A stretch of 64,000 nt of DNA, taken from Desulfospira joergensenii DSM 10085. GTDB taxonomy: Bacteria > Desulfobacterota > Desulfobacteria > Desulfobacterales > Desulfobacteraceae. The notes beneath the pieces are model-generated. The model was given only the letters and a program-made list of their open reading frames with translations. It was not told where the DNA came from and searched no databases. The stretch is from assembly GCF_000420085.1 (NCBI RefSeq), contig NZ_ATUG01000002.1, positions 124,001 to 188,000 on the forward strand. The letters are read 5' to 3'. Each line of letters starts with the position of its first letter. The first letter of the stretch is position 1. Of the stretch, positions 50,766 through 58,989 are shown in pieces. Position numbers and translations under genes: made by a program.

Positions 50766-53159
50766 TTGAAAAAAACATACGGGAAAGCTCTGCTGTTTCT
50801 CTTCAGCTTCGTGCTGATTCTGACCATGGGTTCCTGTCAGATCAGAAAGAGTGATTTTTTAACCCCTGAAGAGCGGACCTGGCTCCGGCAGCACGGAGGC
50901 GAACTGGAGATGCTGATCGGGTACGAGGACCCGCCCTACGGGTATTATGATTCCAAGGGACGGTACATCGGCATTGTGATGGATCATCTGGCCGAAATTG
51001 AAGGGCTCTTGGGAATCAAATTCGCTGCCAGGAATTTCAAAACCTGGGACGAGTTGATGGAATACTCAAAAACCGGCCGGAAGTTTATTCTTCTGGGCAT
51101 TTCCCGGACAGATAAAAGGGTTGAATACCTCTCTTTTACCGATCCCCTGATCAAGGAAGTATATGTGATTGTCACCGGGAAGGACAGCGGGGCGGACACG
51201 ATGAAAGACCTCGACGCAAGCCGGGTCTGCTCCACAGCCAATTACGCGGTGAATGAATATATTGCCCGGTATTTTCCCCAGATTACCCCTGAATATTTTC
51301 CGGACAGTCTGGACGGCCTGAGGGCCGTGGCAACGGACAACTGCGATGCCATGATCATCAGTCAGATGTCAGCCTCGTATCTGATTGAAAACCAGGGGAT
51401 TGCCAATTTAAAAATTGCCGGGGAGACCGGTTATGTGAACCGCCTGGGCGCGGCGGTCTCCATCCAAGATCCCATCCTGTTCAGCATTGTGGACAAGGCC
51501 GTGGACCGGATTTCTCCCGAGCGGCAGCGGGAAATTTACCGGAAATGGCTCAATACGGGATCTTCACGCATCCCCGGATCCGTTTGGGCTGTATTGTCCG
51601 TGGGGGCCGGCCTCGCTCTGGCTCTGGTGACCCTTTTATGGATCTGGTCCATCAGCCTGAGGCGGCAGGTTGACAAAAAGACCCGGCAGATCCGGGCAAG
51701 TGAGGAAAAGTTCAGAAGCTATGTGGAAAATGCCCCGGGCGGGATTTTTGTGGCCGACGAAAATAGAAACCTCCTGGAGGTAAACAGAGCGGCGGAAAAG
51801 CTGACCGGATATGATAGCGGGGAATTGCAGGGCATGGACCTGATGGCGCTGGTCTCCCCCAAAGATCACAAAAGGGCTGAGAAACATTTTGAAACGGTAT
51901 GGAAAACCGGAAAGACAACCGGAGATCTGTCCTTTAACAAAAAAGACGGCAGTTTGAATGAGTGGACAATTGATGCGGTGAAGCTTTCCAACACCCGCAT
52001 TCTCGGTTTTGTCACCGATATCACCCACCGGAAGCGGGCAGAAGAGGAACGGCTGAAATTAGGCAAACTGGAATCCGTTGGAATCCTGGCCGGGGGAATT
52101 GCCCACGATTTCAACAATGTCCTGACCGGGCTGTTCGGCAATATTGAGATGGTGAAAATGCTTCTGCCCGACCATCATGAATCCCAGAAGTTTTTGAAAT
52201 CCGCCCTGGGCTCCATGGAAACCGCCACCCATCTGACCAACCAGCTGCTCACCTTTGCCAAGGGGGGAGATCCTGTCAAAGAAACCCTTTCCATTGGAGA
52301 GGTCATCGCTGAAACCGCCCGGTTTTCCATCCGGGGAAGCCGGGCCAAGCTGGAGACCCGTATGGCCCGGGATCTGTGGCCGGTGGAAGCGGACAAGGGG
52401 CAGTTGAGCCAGGTGATCGGCAACCTGGTCGTCAACGCCCAGCAGGCCATGCCCACCGGCGGAAAAATAACCATAACGGCCGGGAATGTGAATACACGGG
52501 AGGGAAGATTCGTCTGCATTGAGATCCAGGACCGGGGTGTGGGGATCGCCCCCCAGTATATTGAAAAAATATTTGACCCGTATTTTACGACCAAACAGCA
52601 CGGAAGCGGTCTGGGGCTGGCCATCATCCATTCCATCATCCGCAAGCATAACGGGGAGATACGTGTTGATTCCAGGCTGAACCAGGGGACAACCTTCACT
52701 ATCCTTTTGCCGGTATCTGAAAAGCCCCGGGCCGAAGAAACGGAAAACCGGGTGGAGAAAACAGAGGGTCCCGAGGTCTCCCATTTCCGCGTCCTGATTC
52801 TGGATGATGAACCCGCGGTCCGGGATCTTCTCGGGGAGATGATGGAGAGGCTGGGGCACAGGGTCTCCTATGCCGCTGAAGGACAGGAGGCCGTTTTAAA
52901 ATATCAGGATGCCCGGCAAAAAGAGGATGCCTATGATCTTGTGATTGCGGATCTGACCATACCCGGAGGAATGGGCGGACAGCGGGTGGCAGAAGAGATT
53001 CTCTCCCTTGACCCGCAAGCCCGGATCATCGTTTCCAGCGGGTATTCCACAGATCCGGTAATGGCAAACTTTCAGGAGTACGGATTCAAAGCCAGACTGG
53101 CAAAACCCTATCTGTTCCTGGAACTTAAGAAAGCCCTGGTGCGAGCATTTGAAGCATAG
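50766..53159 (+). CDS. BvgS-like hybrid sensor kinase with periplasmic solute-binding sensor
   Basis: A 797-residue protein starting at TTG. The signal/lipobox-like start is FVLILTMGSC. A family 3 solute-binding domain follows (about 40-260, with IGYEDPPYGYYDSKGRYIGI), then a helix (about 282-302), PAS (about 315-425), HisKA (H447 in GGIAHDFNNVLTGL), HATPase (SGLGLAIIHSIIRKHNGEIR) and a C-terminal receiver whose phospho-Asp is in LVIADLTIPGGMGG. A periplasmic binding domain as sensor fused to a hybrid kinase recalls BvgS/EvgS. It may sense a small amine or amino acid. The cognate regulator is not next to it. Confidence 0.92.
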   Translation: MKKTYGKALLFLFSFVLILTMGSCQIRKSDFLTPEERTWLRQHGGELEMLIGYEDPPYGYYDSKGRYIGIVMDHLAEIEGLLGIKFAARNFKTWDELMEYSKTGRKFILLGISRTDKRVEYLSFTDPLIKEVYVIVTGKDSGADTMKDLDASRVCSTANYAVNEYIARYFPQITPEYFPDSLDGLRAVATDNCDAMIISQMSASYLIENQGIANLKIAGETGYVNRLGAAVSIQDPILFSIVDKAVDRISPERQREIYRKWLNTGSSRIPGSVWAVLSVGAGLALALVTLLWIWSISLRRQVDKKTRQIRASEEKFRSYVENAPGGIFVADENRNLLEVNRAAEKLTGYDSGELQGMDLMALVSPKDHKRAEKHFETVWKTGKTTGDLSFNKKDGSLNEWTIDAVKLSNTRILGFVTDITHRKRAEEERLKLGKLESVGILAGGIAHDFNNVLTGLFGNIEMVKMLLPDHHESQKFLKSALGSMETATHLTNQLLTFAKGGDPVKETLSIGEVIAETARFSIRGSRAKLETRMARDLWPVEADKGQLSQVIGNLVVNAQQAMPTGGKITITAGNVNTREGRFVCIEIQDRGVGIAPQYIEKIFDPYFTTKQHGSGLGLAIIHSIIRKHNGEIRVDSRLNQGTTFTILLPVSEKPRAEETENRVEKTEGPEVSHFRVLILDDEPAVRDLLGEMMERLGHRVSYAAEGQEAVLKYQDARQKEDAYDLVIADLTIPGGMGGQRVAEEILSLDPQARIIVSSGYSTDPVMANFQEYGFKARLAKPYLFLELKKALVRAFEA

Positions 53160-53239
53160 TATCCTTTAACAATCAGTTTTTATTGAGACGGCGGCTATTT
53201 TAGAAACCTTTAGGGATATCATTGAGAGGCACTGCCCCC

Positions 53240-53476
53240 ATGGCCATTTTTGGAAAAAAAGGATTTGTCCGGAAACAGGAGATTGCCTTTGCAAGAAAAC
53301 TTCTTGTCTGGAAATATGAAAAATCAGGCATGGTTCTGCCTGACAAGGCTGAAATATCTGCCCATGCCGAAAAAATTGTGGAGGATGCCCATAGGATCGC
53401 CCGGGAAAGCGGCAGCAATGTGCTGGATATTTTAAAAGACGCAGTAAAAGATATTAAATTTAAAAAAGATCCATGA
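53240..53476 (+). CDS. Small hypothetical protein
   Basis: A 78-residue protein, MAIFGKKGFVRKQEIAFARK onward. It is basic, helical in feel, and ends DILKDAVKDIKFKKDP. No family is recognised. I chose ATG 53240; GAGAGG is about 10 nt upstream. An earlier TTG (53222) extends it by six residues. It could be a small regulator or a chance frame, but its codon use resembles its neighbours. Confidence 0.5.
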   Translation: MAIFGKKGFVRKQEIAFARKLLVWKYEKSGMVLPDKAEISAHAEKIVEDAHRIARESGSNVLDILKDAVKDIKFKKDP

Positions 53477-53929
53477 GGCCCGGCATTGCCCTGACCGGCC
53501 CATGATCTGAATCCGCACTCTCACCACGGGGCGGCAGTATGGTTTTAATCGGTATTTTATTATTTATCCGGGGACATTCCAGGAGTTTGATAAATAGTTT
53601 AGAACTGAAAATGCTCGCCTTGCCTATATCTTGAAGCTTAGCTGGCCGCAAAGTTTTATTTGGCCCTCTTGTGGAACCTCTGAGAAAAACTCTTCGAGTA
53701 TTGGATGAGGTCTTTTTTTTTCCGAAAATTGTGGAAAGCCAAATGTGAAGAACCGGGTCGATGAAAAACAGAATCGATTGATACTACCTAGTTACTGCCG
53801 ATAAATTGATACTGCCTATTGCGGCCCGATATAATATTAAAATAAACGATTTGACTCAATTTCAGATGCTTTGTAATTTCATTTGAATTTAGCCACATTC
53901 AGGCTGATTTTGTAAAAACAGGATTCATT
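53477..53929. promoter_or_regulatory. Intergenic region with direct repeats and a probable promoter
   Basis: No gene is supported. Two near-identical 14-mers, ATTGATACTACCTA (53777-53790) and ATTGATACTGCCTA (53805-53818), are 28 bp apart, about two and a half helical turns. Downstream, TTGACT (53851-53856) and TAATTT (53874-53879) are 17 bp apart and point at the next gene. The repeats may be an operator for it. Confidence 0.4.
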
Positions 53930-54499
53930 ATGAAAAGATCAAAACGGCTCATCTTTCTGGCACACTGCATTTTAAATGTTAATTCAAAAGTCCAAGGTAT
54001 TGCTGAATATAAAAGTGCCATTAAAGAGCTGATTTGTTTCTTGATTGACCATGATGTCGCAATGATTCAACTGCCATGTCCGGAAACTGAAATTCTTGGT
54101 TTAAACCGTTGGGGACATGTAAAGGACCAGTTTGAATATCCTTTTTTCCAGACGCAATGTCGATCATTGCTCGAACCGATAGTGGGACAAGTCCGGATGT
54201 ACCATGAATGTGGCTATAGGATAGAAGGGGTCATCGGAATAGACGGCAGCCCAAGCTGTGGTGTCCATAAAACATGCCGGTGTCCTTCATGGCATGGTGA
54301 TTTTTCGAATACGAAAAAAACATGGACTAAAATCAAACAGATGGAATGGGAAAATGAACCGGGAATTTTTATTGAGAATTTTCGTTCATTACTCGACGAT
54401 GCCGGCATACATATTCCATTTTTTGCCGTGGATGAGATCAACGGCGTGGAAACACTGGACAGCCTTTTCGATCAATTATCCTTGTCCTTGAAAAAATAA
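53930..54499 (+). CDS. DUF523/TudS-like (CD3072-type) protein, probable iron-sulfur desulfidase relative
   Basis: A 189-residue protein. The N-terminal segment is FLAHCILNVNSKVQGIAEYK, the next reads MIQLPCPETEILGLNRWGHV, and the late conserved motif is GVIGIDGSPSCGVHKTCRCP. The three cysteines (near residues 14, 50 and 107) resemble those that bind a [4Fe-4S] cluster in thiouracil desulfidase-type TudS/DUF523 proteins. The function is inferred from family and not proven; the substrate is unknown. It heads a plus-strand gene run with the UroD-like and solute-binding genes. Confidence 0.75.
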   Translation: MKRSKRLIFLAHCILNVNSKVQGIAEYKSAIKELICFLIDHDVAMIQLPCPETEILGLNRWGHVKDQFEYPFFQTQCRSLLEPIVGQVRMYHECGYRIEGVIGIDGSPSCGVHKTCRCPSWHGDFSNTKKTWTKIKQMEWENEPGIFIENFRSLLDDAGIHIPFFAVDEINGVETLDSLFDQLSLSLKK

Positions 54500-54572
54500 T
54501 TCTTCTGCAATTTTTCAAGCAGTCCTTTCTTAAGTATTTATATATGGTTTTCCTATATGTTTTCTATAGAAT

Positions 54573-55739
54573 ATGTATATAAACGATTTGACGGAGATCT
54601 TTTCCCCGCATAAATATGATCAATATTTTGGTAAGTTTATGCGGGGAAATATTTTGGGCTATGCGCTAAAAAAACGGGGAAAAGAATGCATAGAAAGACA
54701 CAGAGCATTCTGGGAAAACGATTCGATTGGCGTTCCACTTGTTTTTGCTATTGCAGAAAACCCAGAATTTATACCAAAGCCCTGGGTTTCCCAAAAGACA
54801 CGGAAAGAATGGGATTTGTTTCCAGACTGGCATGTAAACAGGGTAAATAATTATCTGAACGGAACCTGTTTTCTTGCAGATGCCATACCGGTCGCAAGCC
54901 TGACGGTCGGATTGGACATCACAAATACCGCTGTCCTTGCCGGAGGAGATTATGATTACAGCAGCACGCAAAACTTTATCGATTTTAAATCCGGTGGTTT
55001 TAAACTGGATAACCCGATACCGCTTTTCACTCCCAACAATGCCTTGGTAAAGGATTTGGAATGTTGTTATGATAAAGTAATTCATACCGTTAAAGACAGA
55101 GCCATGGTCAACACACCCACGACGCTTGATGCGCTGTCTTCGATATACGGGATGTGCGGATCTAAAACCCTTCTTACCGATTTGGTTTGTAAAAAGAAAC
55201 TCATTAAAAAAAGAGTAGAAGAGATGACGGAAGTCTATCTTCAATTTTATGATTATTTTTATGCATATCTCAAGGAAAAAGGATATGGAGAATCTGCATC
55301 CTGGTTTCAGGTATTTGCTGAAGGCAAATTCGAAAGTGTCCGGTGTGATTTCAGCGTGATGATTTCAGAAGACATGTTTAAAGAATTTGTCATCCCTGAA
55401 CTTGTCCAGGTCTGTGATCACATGGATTATTCCATGTTCAACATGTGTTCAGTGAAACACGCACGATTTGTTGATGCCCTGGCCGATATCCAGTCTTTGA
55501 CCGGTATTTTCTGGAATCCAGAACCGTATATAGAAGGTGTCAAAGACTACCTGCATGTGCTGAAGAAAATAAAGAAAAGAGGACTGTGTCTGGAAGTCGT
55601 CTGCCACTCTGTGGAGGATGCCGTCATCGTAGCCAGAGAGCTTGGTCCGGACGGATTATACGTGTTTTTCGAAAAAAAATTCAATACCTGTGTCCAGGCC
55701 CAGGAGGCAATTGATAAAGTGTATGGTGCCTGCCGGTAA
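54573..55739 (+). CDS. Uroporphyrinogen decarboxylase-fold (methyltransferase-like) protein
   Basis: A 388-residue protein of the UroD/MtaA/CmuA superfamily, judged from FWENDSIGVPLVFAIAENPE, FQVFAEGKFESVRCDFSVMI and GLCLEVVCHSVEDAVIVARE near the C-terminus. It lacks the usual HxCG zinc motif of MtaA-type proteins, so activity as a corrinoid methyltransferase is uncertain; a cobamide- or porphyrin-related decarboxylase or a degenerate member is possible. It lies between the DUF523-like gene and an amino acid-type solute-binding protein gene, a context shared by some methyltransferase systems. Confidence 0.65.
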   Translation: MYINDLTEIFSPHKYDQYFGKFMRGNILGYALKKRGKECIERHRAFWENDSIGVPLVFAIAENPEFIPKPWVSQKTRKEWDLFPDWHVNRVNNYLNGTCFLADAIPVASLTVGLDITNTAVLAGGDYDYSSTQNFIDFKSGGFKLDNPIPLFTPNNALVKDLECCYDKVIHTVKDRAMVNTPTTLDALSSIYGMCGSKTLLTDLVCKKKLIKKRVEEMTEVYLQFYDYFYAYLKEKGYGESASWFQVFAEGKFESVRCDFSVMISEDMFKEFVIPELVQVCDHMDYSMFNMCSVKHARFVDALADIQSLTGIFWNPEPYIEGVKDYLHVLKKIKKRGLCLEVVCHSVEDAVIVARELGPDGLYVFFEKKFNTCVQAQEAIDKVYGACR

Positions 55740-55793
55740 TACTGGGGACCGTATGAGTTGATACATTTAATTTAATGATATGAAAGGATTTGA

Positions 55794-56588
55794 ATGATGG
55801 GTAGAAAGATTGGGTTAAAGTTTGTTCCCATGGTGGTGATGGTTTCAATAATGTTTTCCATATCTGCCATGGCAGCCGATGGCAAATGGGCGCAGATTCA
55901 AAAGACAGGAAAACTGGTTGTTGGTAACTGCCCGGAATATCCCCCGTTTTCCTTCAGAGATACCAACAATAAGATTGAAGGTTTTGATACGGACTTTGCC
56001 AAAGCACTGGGAGATGCGCTTGGCCTGGAAATGGTGATGAAGGATACCGCCTGGGAAGGACTTGTGGCAGGGATGAAAAAGGGTGATCATGATATCATCA
56101 TTTCCTGTATATCTCCTGAAACAGCCACCCGGGCCTCTAAAAATGTCAACATGAGCATCCCTTATCATCAGGTCAGCGAGATTATTATAACTCGGGCATC
56201 CGTAGAAGATATCAATTCCAAAGAAGACCTCTCAGGTAAAATTGTCGGCGTACAGACAAACTGCACGAGTGAAGCCGCAGTGGACAACTTGAAAAATAAG
56301 GGGATTGTTACAAAGGATATCCGAAGGTATGAACGGAATGCCGAAGCCCTTATCGATTTAAAAAACGGCAGAGTTGATGCCGTGGTTGTCGGATTTGCCT
56401 ATGCAGCCACCACGGTAAAAGGGAATTCGGATTTAAAGATTATCAATGATCCGGTCAAGTCCGTTGATGTTGTTGTTGTTATGGACCACGGGGAAGACGA
56501 GCTGACCCGGAAAATTAATGACGCCATAAAAATGGTGAAGTCGAACGGCGCTTTTGATAAAGCGTATCAAAAGTGGCTGTCCTTATAA
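55794..56588 (+). CDS. Family 3 (amino acid-type) ABC solute-binding protein
   Basis: A 264-residue periplasmic protein. The signal peptide (to about residue 27, ending SAMA) is followed by WAQIQKTGKLVVGNCPEYPP, FSFRDTNNKIEGFDTDFAKA and DTAWEGLVAGMKKGDHDIII, typical of HisJ/GlnH relatives. The C-terminal lobe has IVGVQTNCTSEAAVDNLKNK. It should feed an amino acid-like ligand to an ABC permease, but the permease gene directly after it is broken. AGGA sits 7 nt before the ATG. Confidence 0.92.
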   Translation: MMGRKIGLKFVPMVVMVSIMFSISAMAADGKWAQIQKTGKLVVGNCPEYPPFSFRDTNNKIEGFDTDFAKALGDALGLEMVMKDTAWEGLVAGMKKGDHDIIISCISPETATRASKNVNMSIPYHQVSEIIITRASVEDINSKEDLSGKIVGVQTNCTSEAAVDNLKNKGIVTKDIRRYERNAEALIDLKNGRVDAVVVGFAYAATTVKGNSDLKIINDPVKSVDVVVVMDHGEDELTRKINDAIKMVKSNGAFDKAYQKWLSL

Positions 56589-56592
56589 ATAT

Positions 56593-56820
56593 ATTAAAGA
56601 ATTTGATTTCGGATTTCTGGTTCCCTACATCCCGCAACTGGCAGCGGCATCCAGGGTAAAACCCTTACAATCGGAGTGCTGTCCTTTGGGATGGCACTCC
56701 TTATATCCGGTTTGGTTGGTGTCCTGAGATCCGGTAGTCTCCCTAGAATTCTGGATATCCTGCTTAGGATTTATGTAGGGATATTCAGAGTGACCCCGCT
56801 TCTGATTCAATTGTTTTTCC
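56593..56820 (+). pseudogene. Truncated and frameshifted amino acid ABC permease
   Basis: Directly after the solute-binding gene the plus strand reads FDFGFLVPYIPQLAA, then, after a one-base loss near 56645, GIQGKTLTIGVLSFGMALLI and RVTPLLIQLFFLS, the N-terminal part of a HisM/GlnP-like permease. The sequence stops being permease-like near 56820, where the minus-strand eutBC gene ends. The remaining two thirds are gone. The SBP may therefore be orphaned. Confidence 0.75.
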
Positions 56821-58989
56821 TTTCAGGATTTTCTCCAGCCGGTTTCCTGCGGCCTGGTGCCTGAGAATCTCAAGGGCTTTTTCCGCGATCAGGCTTCCGG
56901 CCTCCAGGGGGGGCAGGCCGTTGCTGTATATGTTCGAAATCACGGTATATTCGTGTCTGTTTTTCGTGTCGGAAAAGGACGGATCAAGGGGAAACATGAG
57001 ATATGCGGACATGCTTTTGGATGCATGGGCATCGCCCCCGGGCCGCTCGCCGATGAGCATGATGACCAGGCGGGGATTCGATTCCCCGGAAATGGCTTCC
57101 GCCAGCTTTACCCGGCCAAAGGGCGCAATAAGAATTTCCCCGATGCAGAGGTTCCGGCTCTGAAGCCCGTCCATGAGAACCGGGAGCAAATCGGGAATGT
57201 TGTGATGGATGGCATCGGCGCTGAGACCGTCCGAAAGGACGATCCGCACATCCGACGGACCGAGCTGCCCCAGCAGGCTTCGGCTCTCCGAAGACAGACG
57301 GGTTCCTTTTTCCGGATCATTCAGGTGGGCTTCACGGCTGTCTGCGGCTGTGAAAATCCATTTGAAGCGATCCGGTTCAAGACCGTCAACGATCAATTGC
57401 TCGGGATCAAGATCACTGTAAATGGCATTGCGCGCGGTTGCCTGGTTGAACCGGGAGGTCCGGGATACCTGGTTTGCCGGGCGGGGACCGGCGTTTTCAA
57501 AGCCGTAGGCTGCCGGAAGGGACCCCAGCAGAGCCTGGAATTCCGTTTCAGACCGGCAGAAAATTTTGGGATTTCCCCAGTTGGGACCCCGGGTGTATTC
57601 TCCCTCCGGTGTTTGGATATAAATTCCCTTGGACACGGCCCATTCTGCGAATTCTGGGGCGGGACTGCGGCCGTGGATCTCCCGTAAGGTCTGGTCGTCG
57701 TGGCTGCTGGTATCGAAATAGGCCAGCATCCGGTCGGTGTTCAGATAAACATCCATGTAATAATTGGCCCCGGCTGCGGTCAACAGCTCGGTGGCGATCT
57801 GCTGGCCTTCCGAGGCAATGTTGGAGTGAAGGGTGTAGCAGGGGGCCATTCCCATGGGGAGTCCCATGAGCTTGCCCATGAAATGATCCTGGAGGTTGGA
57901 TATGACCATCTCCATATCGTCCCGGTGGGTTTCCGGACCGATAAACCCGGTCACATTGTTAACCATGAACGGGTTATACCGGCGGGCCAGTCCGTAGCAG
58001 AGCGCTTCACAGGTGGTCATGTCCATGCCGTTGTGTTTCCCGTAACTGACTTCACTGCCCTGACCGGTTTCAAAGTACATCATCTGATCCGCTTCATCCC
58101 TGAGGGGACCGATCCGGTTCATCATATCCCAGGCGGCGTCAAGGTCATCCACAGTGACATCAAATTCCTCCACCAGGGTCTGGTCCGTACCGGCAAGGCT
58201 CTGGAACAAAATTTCCACGGGAGCCCCCTGCTCCAGGCAGCTGGTCTGGGTCTTGACATGGCCCAGCACACAGATCTGGGTGGGGGCACCGGTCTGCCTG
58301 CGGACTGCATCGAGCTGCTCCAGGACGGCCGTGATATTTTTAACGGTATCCTCTGCCGGATTTACGCCGATCAGACAGTCACCGCTGCCCATGGACAGGC
58401 CCAGATAGGTGAGCAGGGTCAATCCCTCCGTATCATCGGTGGGATGGTTGGGCTGAAGCCGGGAGGAGAGGGTTCCCCGCTGCCCGATCCCGGTGCGGGC
58501 CTTTGTCCGGGTTTCAATTTTTTTGGACACAAAGATCAACTCATGGACATCCATGAGTTTGGCAAGGGCAGCGGCCATGGGGCCGGTCAATCCACGGCCG
58601 ATCCGTTTGATCCCCTCCCCTGTCTGTCCCATCAGTTTGTCCTTTACCTCTCCCAGGGTCAGGTGGGAAATGGAATCAAACACCTCTCCGTCAATATCAT
58701 AGTTCACCCTCATGACCGAATCCACCTGTCCGGAATCATCTGTCAGGGGATGTTCAAAGAGATGTTTCAGGGTAAGAGAGGATAGAAGGGCCCGGGCCGC
58801 CTCCCGGGCCGCTTCATCTGCGGCGGCCAGGCCTGCGGAACAATCCCCGGCCTTGGGGTAGTCTGCGGCGCCCAAAAGGTGTTTGAGACCTTGAAACGTG
58901 TAGGTCCTGTCCATGAGGCAGGTGGTGTATTCCTTATCGGGCCGGGGCTCCGGAATCTGAATATCAATAATGGATGTCAATGATTTCAT
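56785..58989 (-). CDS. eutBC: Ethanolamine ammonia-lyase, fused large and small subunits (EutB-EutC)
   Basis: A 734-residue protein joining two normally separate subunits. Residues about 1-455 are EutB: RGTLSSRLQPNHPTDDTEGL, LTYLGLSMGSGDCLIGVNPA, YFETGQGSEVSYGKHNGMDM and CEALCYGLARRYNPFMVNNV. Residues about 490-715 are EutC, with IVLSDGLSADAIHHNIPDLL, IAPFGRVKLAEAISGES, VIMLIGERPGGDAHASKSMS and ISNIYSNGLPPLEAGSLIAE. The enzyme uses adenosylcobalamin to turn ethanolamine into acetaldehyde and ammonia. I chose the ATG at 58989 (AGGAG, 4-nt overlap with eutA). The last residues overlap the broken permease at the left end. Confidence 0.93.
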   Translation of the reverse strand: MKSLTSIIDIQIPEPRPDKEYTTCLMDRTYTFQGLKHLLGAADYPKAGDCSAGLAAADEAAREAARALLSSLTLKHLFEHPLTDDSGQVDSVMRVNYDIDGEVFDSISHLTLGEVKDKLMGQTGEGIKRIGRGLTGPMAAALAKLMDVHELIFVSKKIETRTKARTGIGQRGTLSSRLQPNHPTDDTEGLTLLTYLGLSMGSGDCLIGVNPAEDTVKNITAVLEQLDAVRRQTGAPTQICVLGHVKTQTSCLEQGAPVEILFQSLAGTDQTLVEEFDVTVDDLDAAWDMMNRIGPLRDEADQMMYFETGQGSEVSYGKHNGMDMTTCEALCYGLARRYNPFMVNNVTGFIGPETHRDDMEMVISNLQDHFMGKLMGLPMGMAPCYTLHSNIASEGQQIATELLTAAGANYYMDVYLNTDRMLAYFDTSSHDDQTLREIHGRSPAPEFAEWAVSKGIYIQTPEGEYTRGPNWGNPKIFCRSETEFQALLGSLPAAYGFENAGPRPANQVSRTSRFNQATARNAIYSDLDPEQLIVDGLEPDRFKWIFTAADSREAHLNDPEKGTRLSSESRSLLGQLGPSDVRIVLSDGLSADAIHHNIPDLLPVLMDGLQSRNLCIGEILIAPFGRVKLAEAISGESNPRLVIMLIGERPGGDAHASKSMSAYLMFPLDPSFSDTKNRHEYTVISNIYSNGLPPLEAGSLIAEKALEILRHQAAGNRLEKILKGKTIESEAGSL

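Noticed and set aside
53621..53760. Possible gene fragment before the DUF523-like gene.
   Set aside because: Only short broken frames without similarity to anything recognised.
57700..58785. Plus-strand frame opposite eutBC (361 codons).
   Set aside because: No domain or ribosome site; the minus strand encodes intact EutB and EutC motifs.
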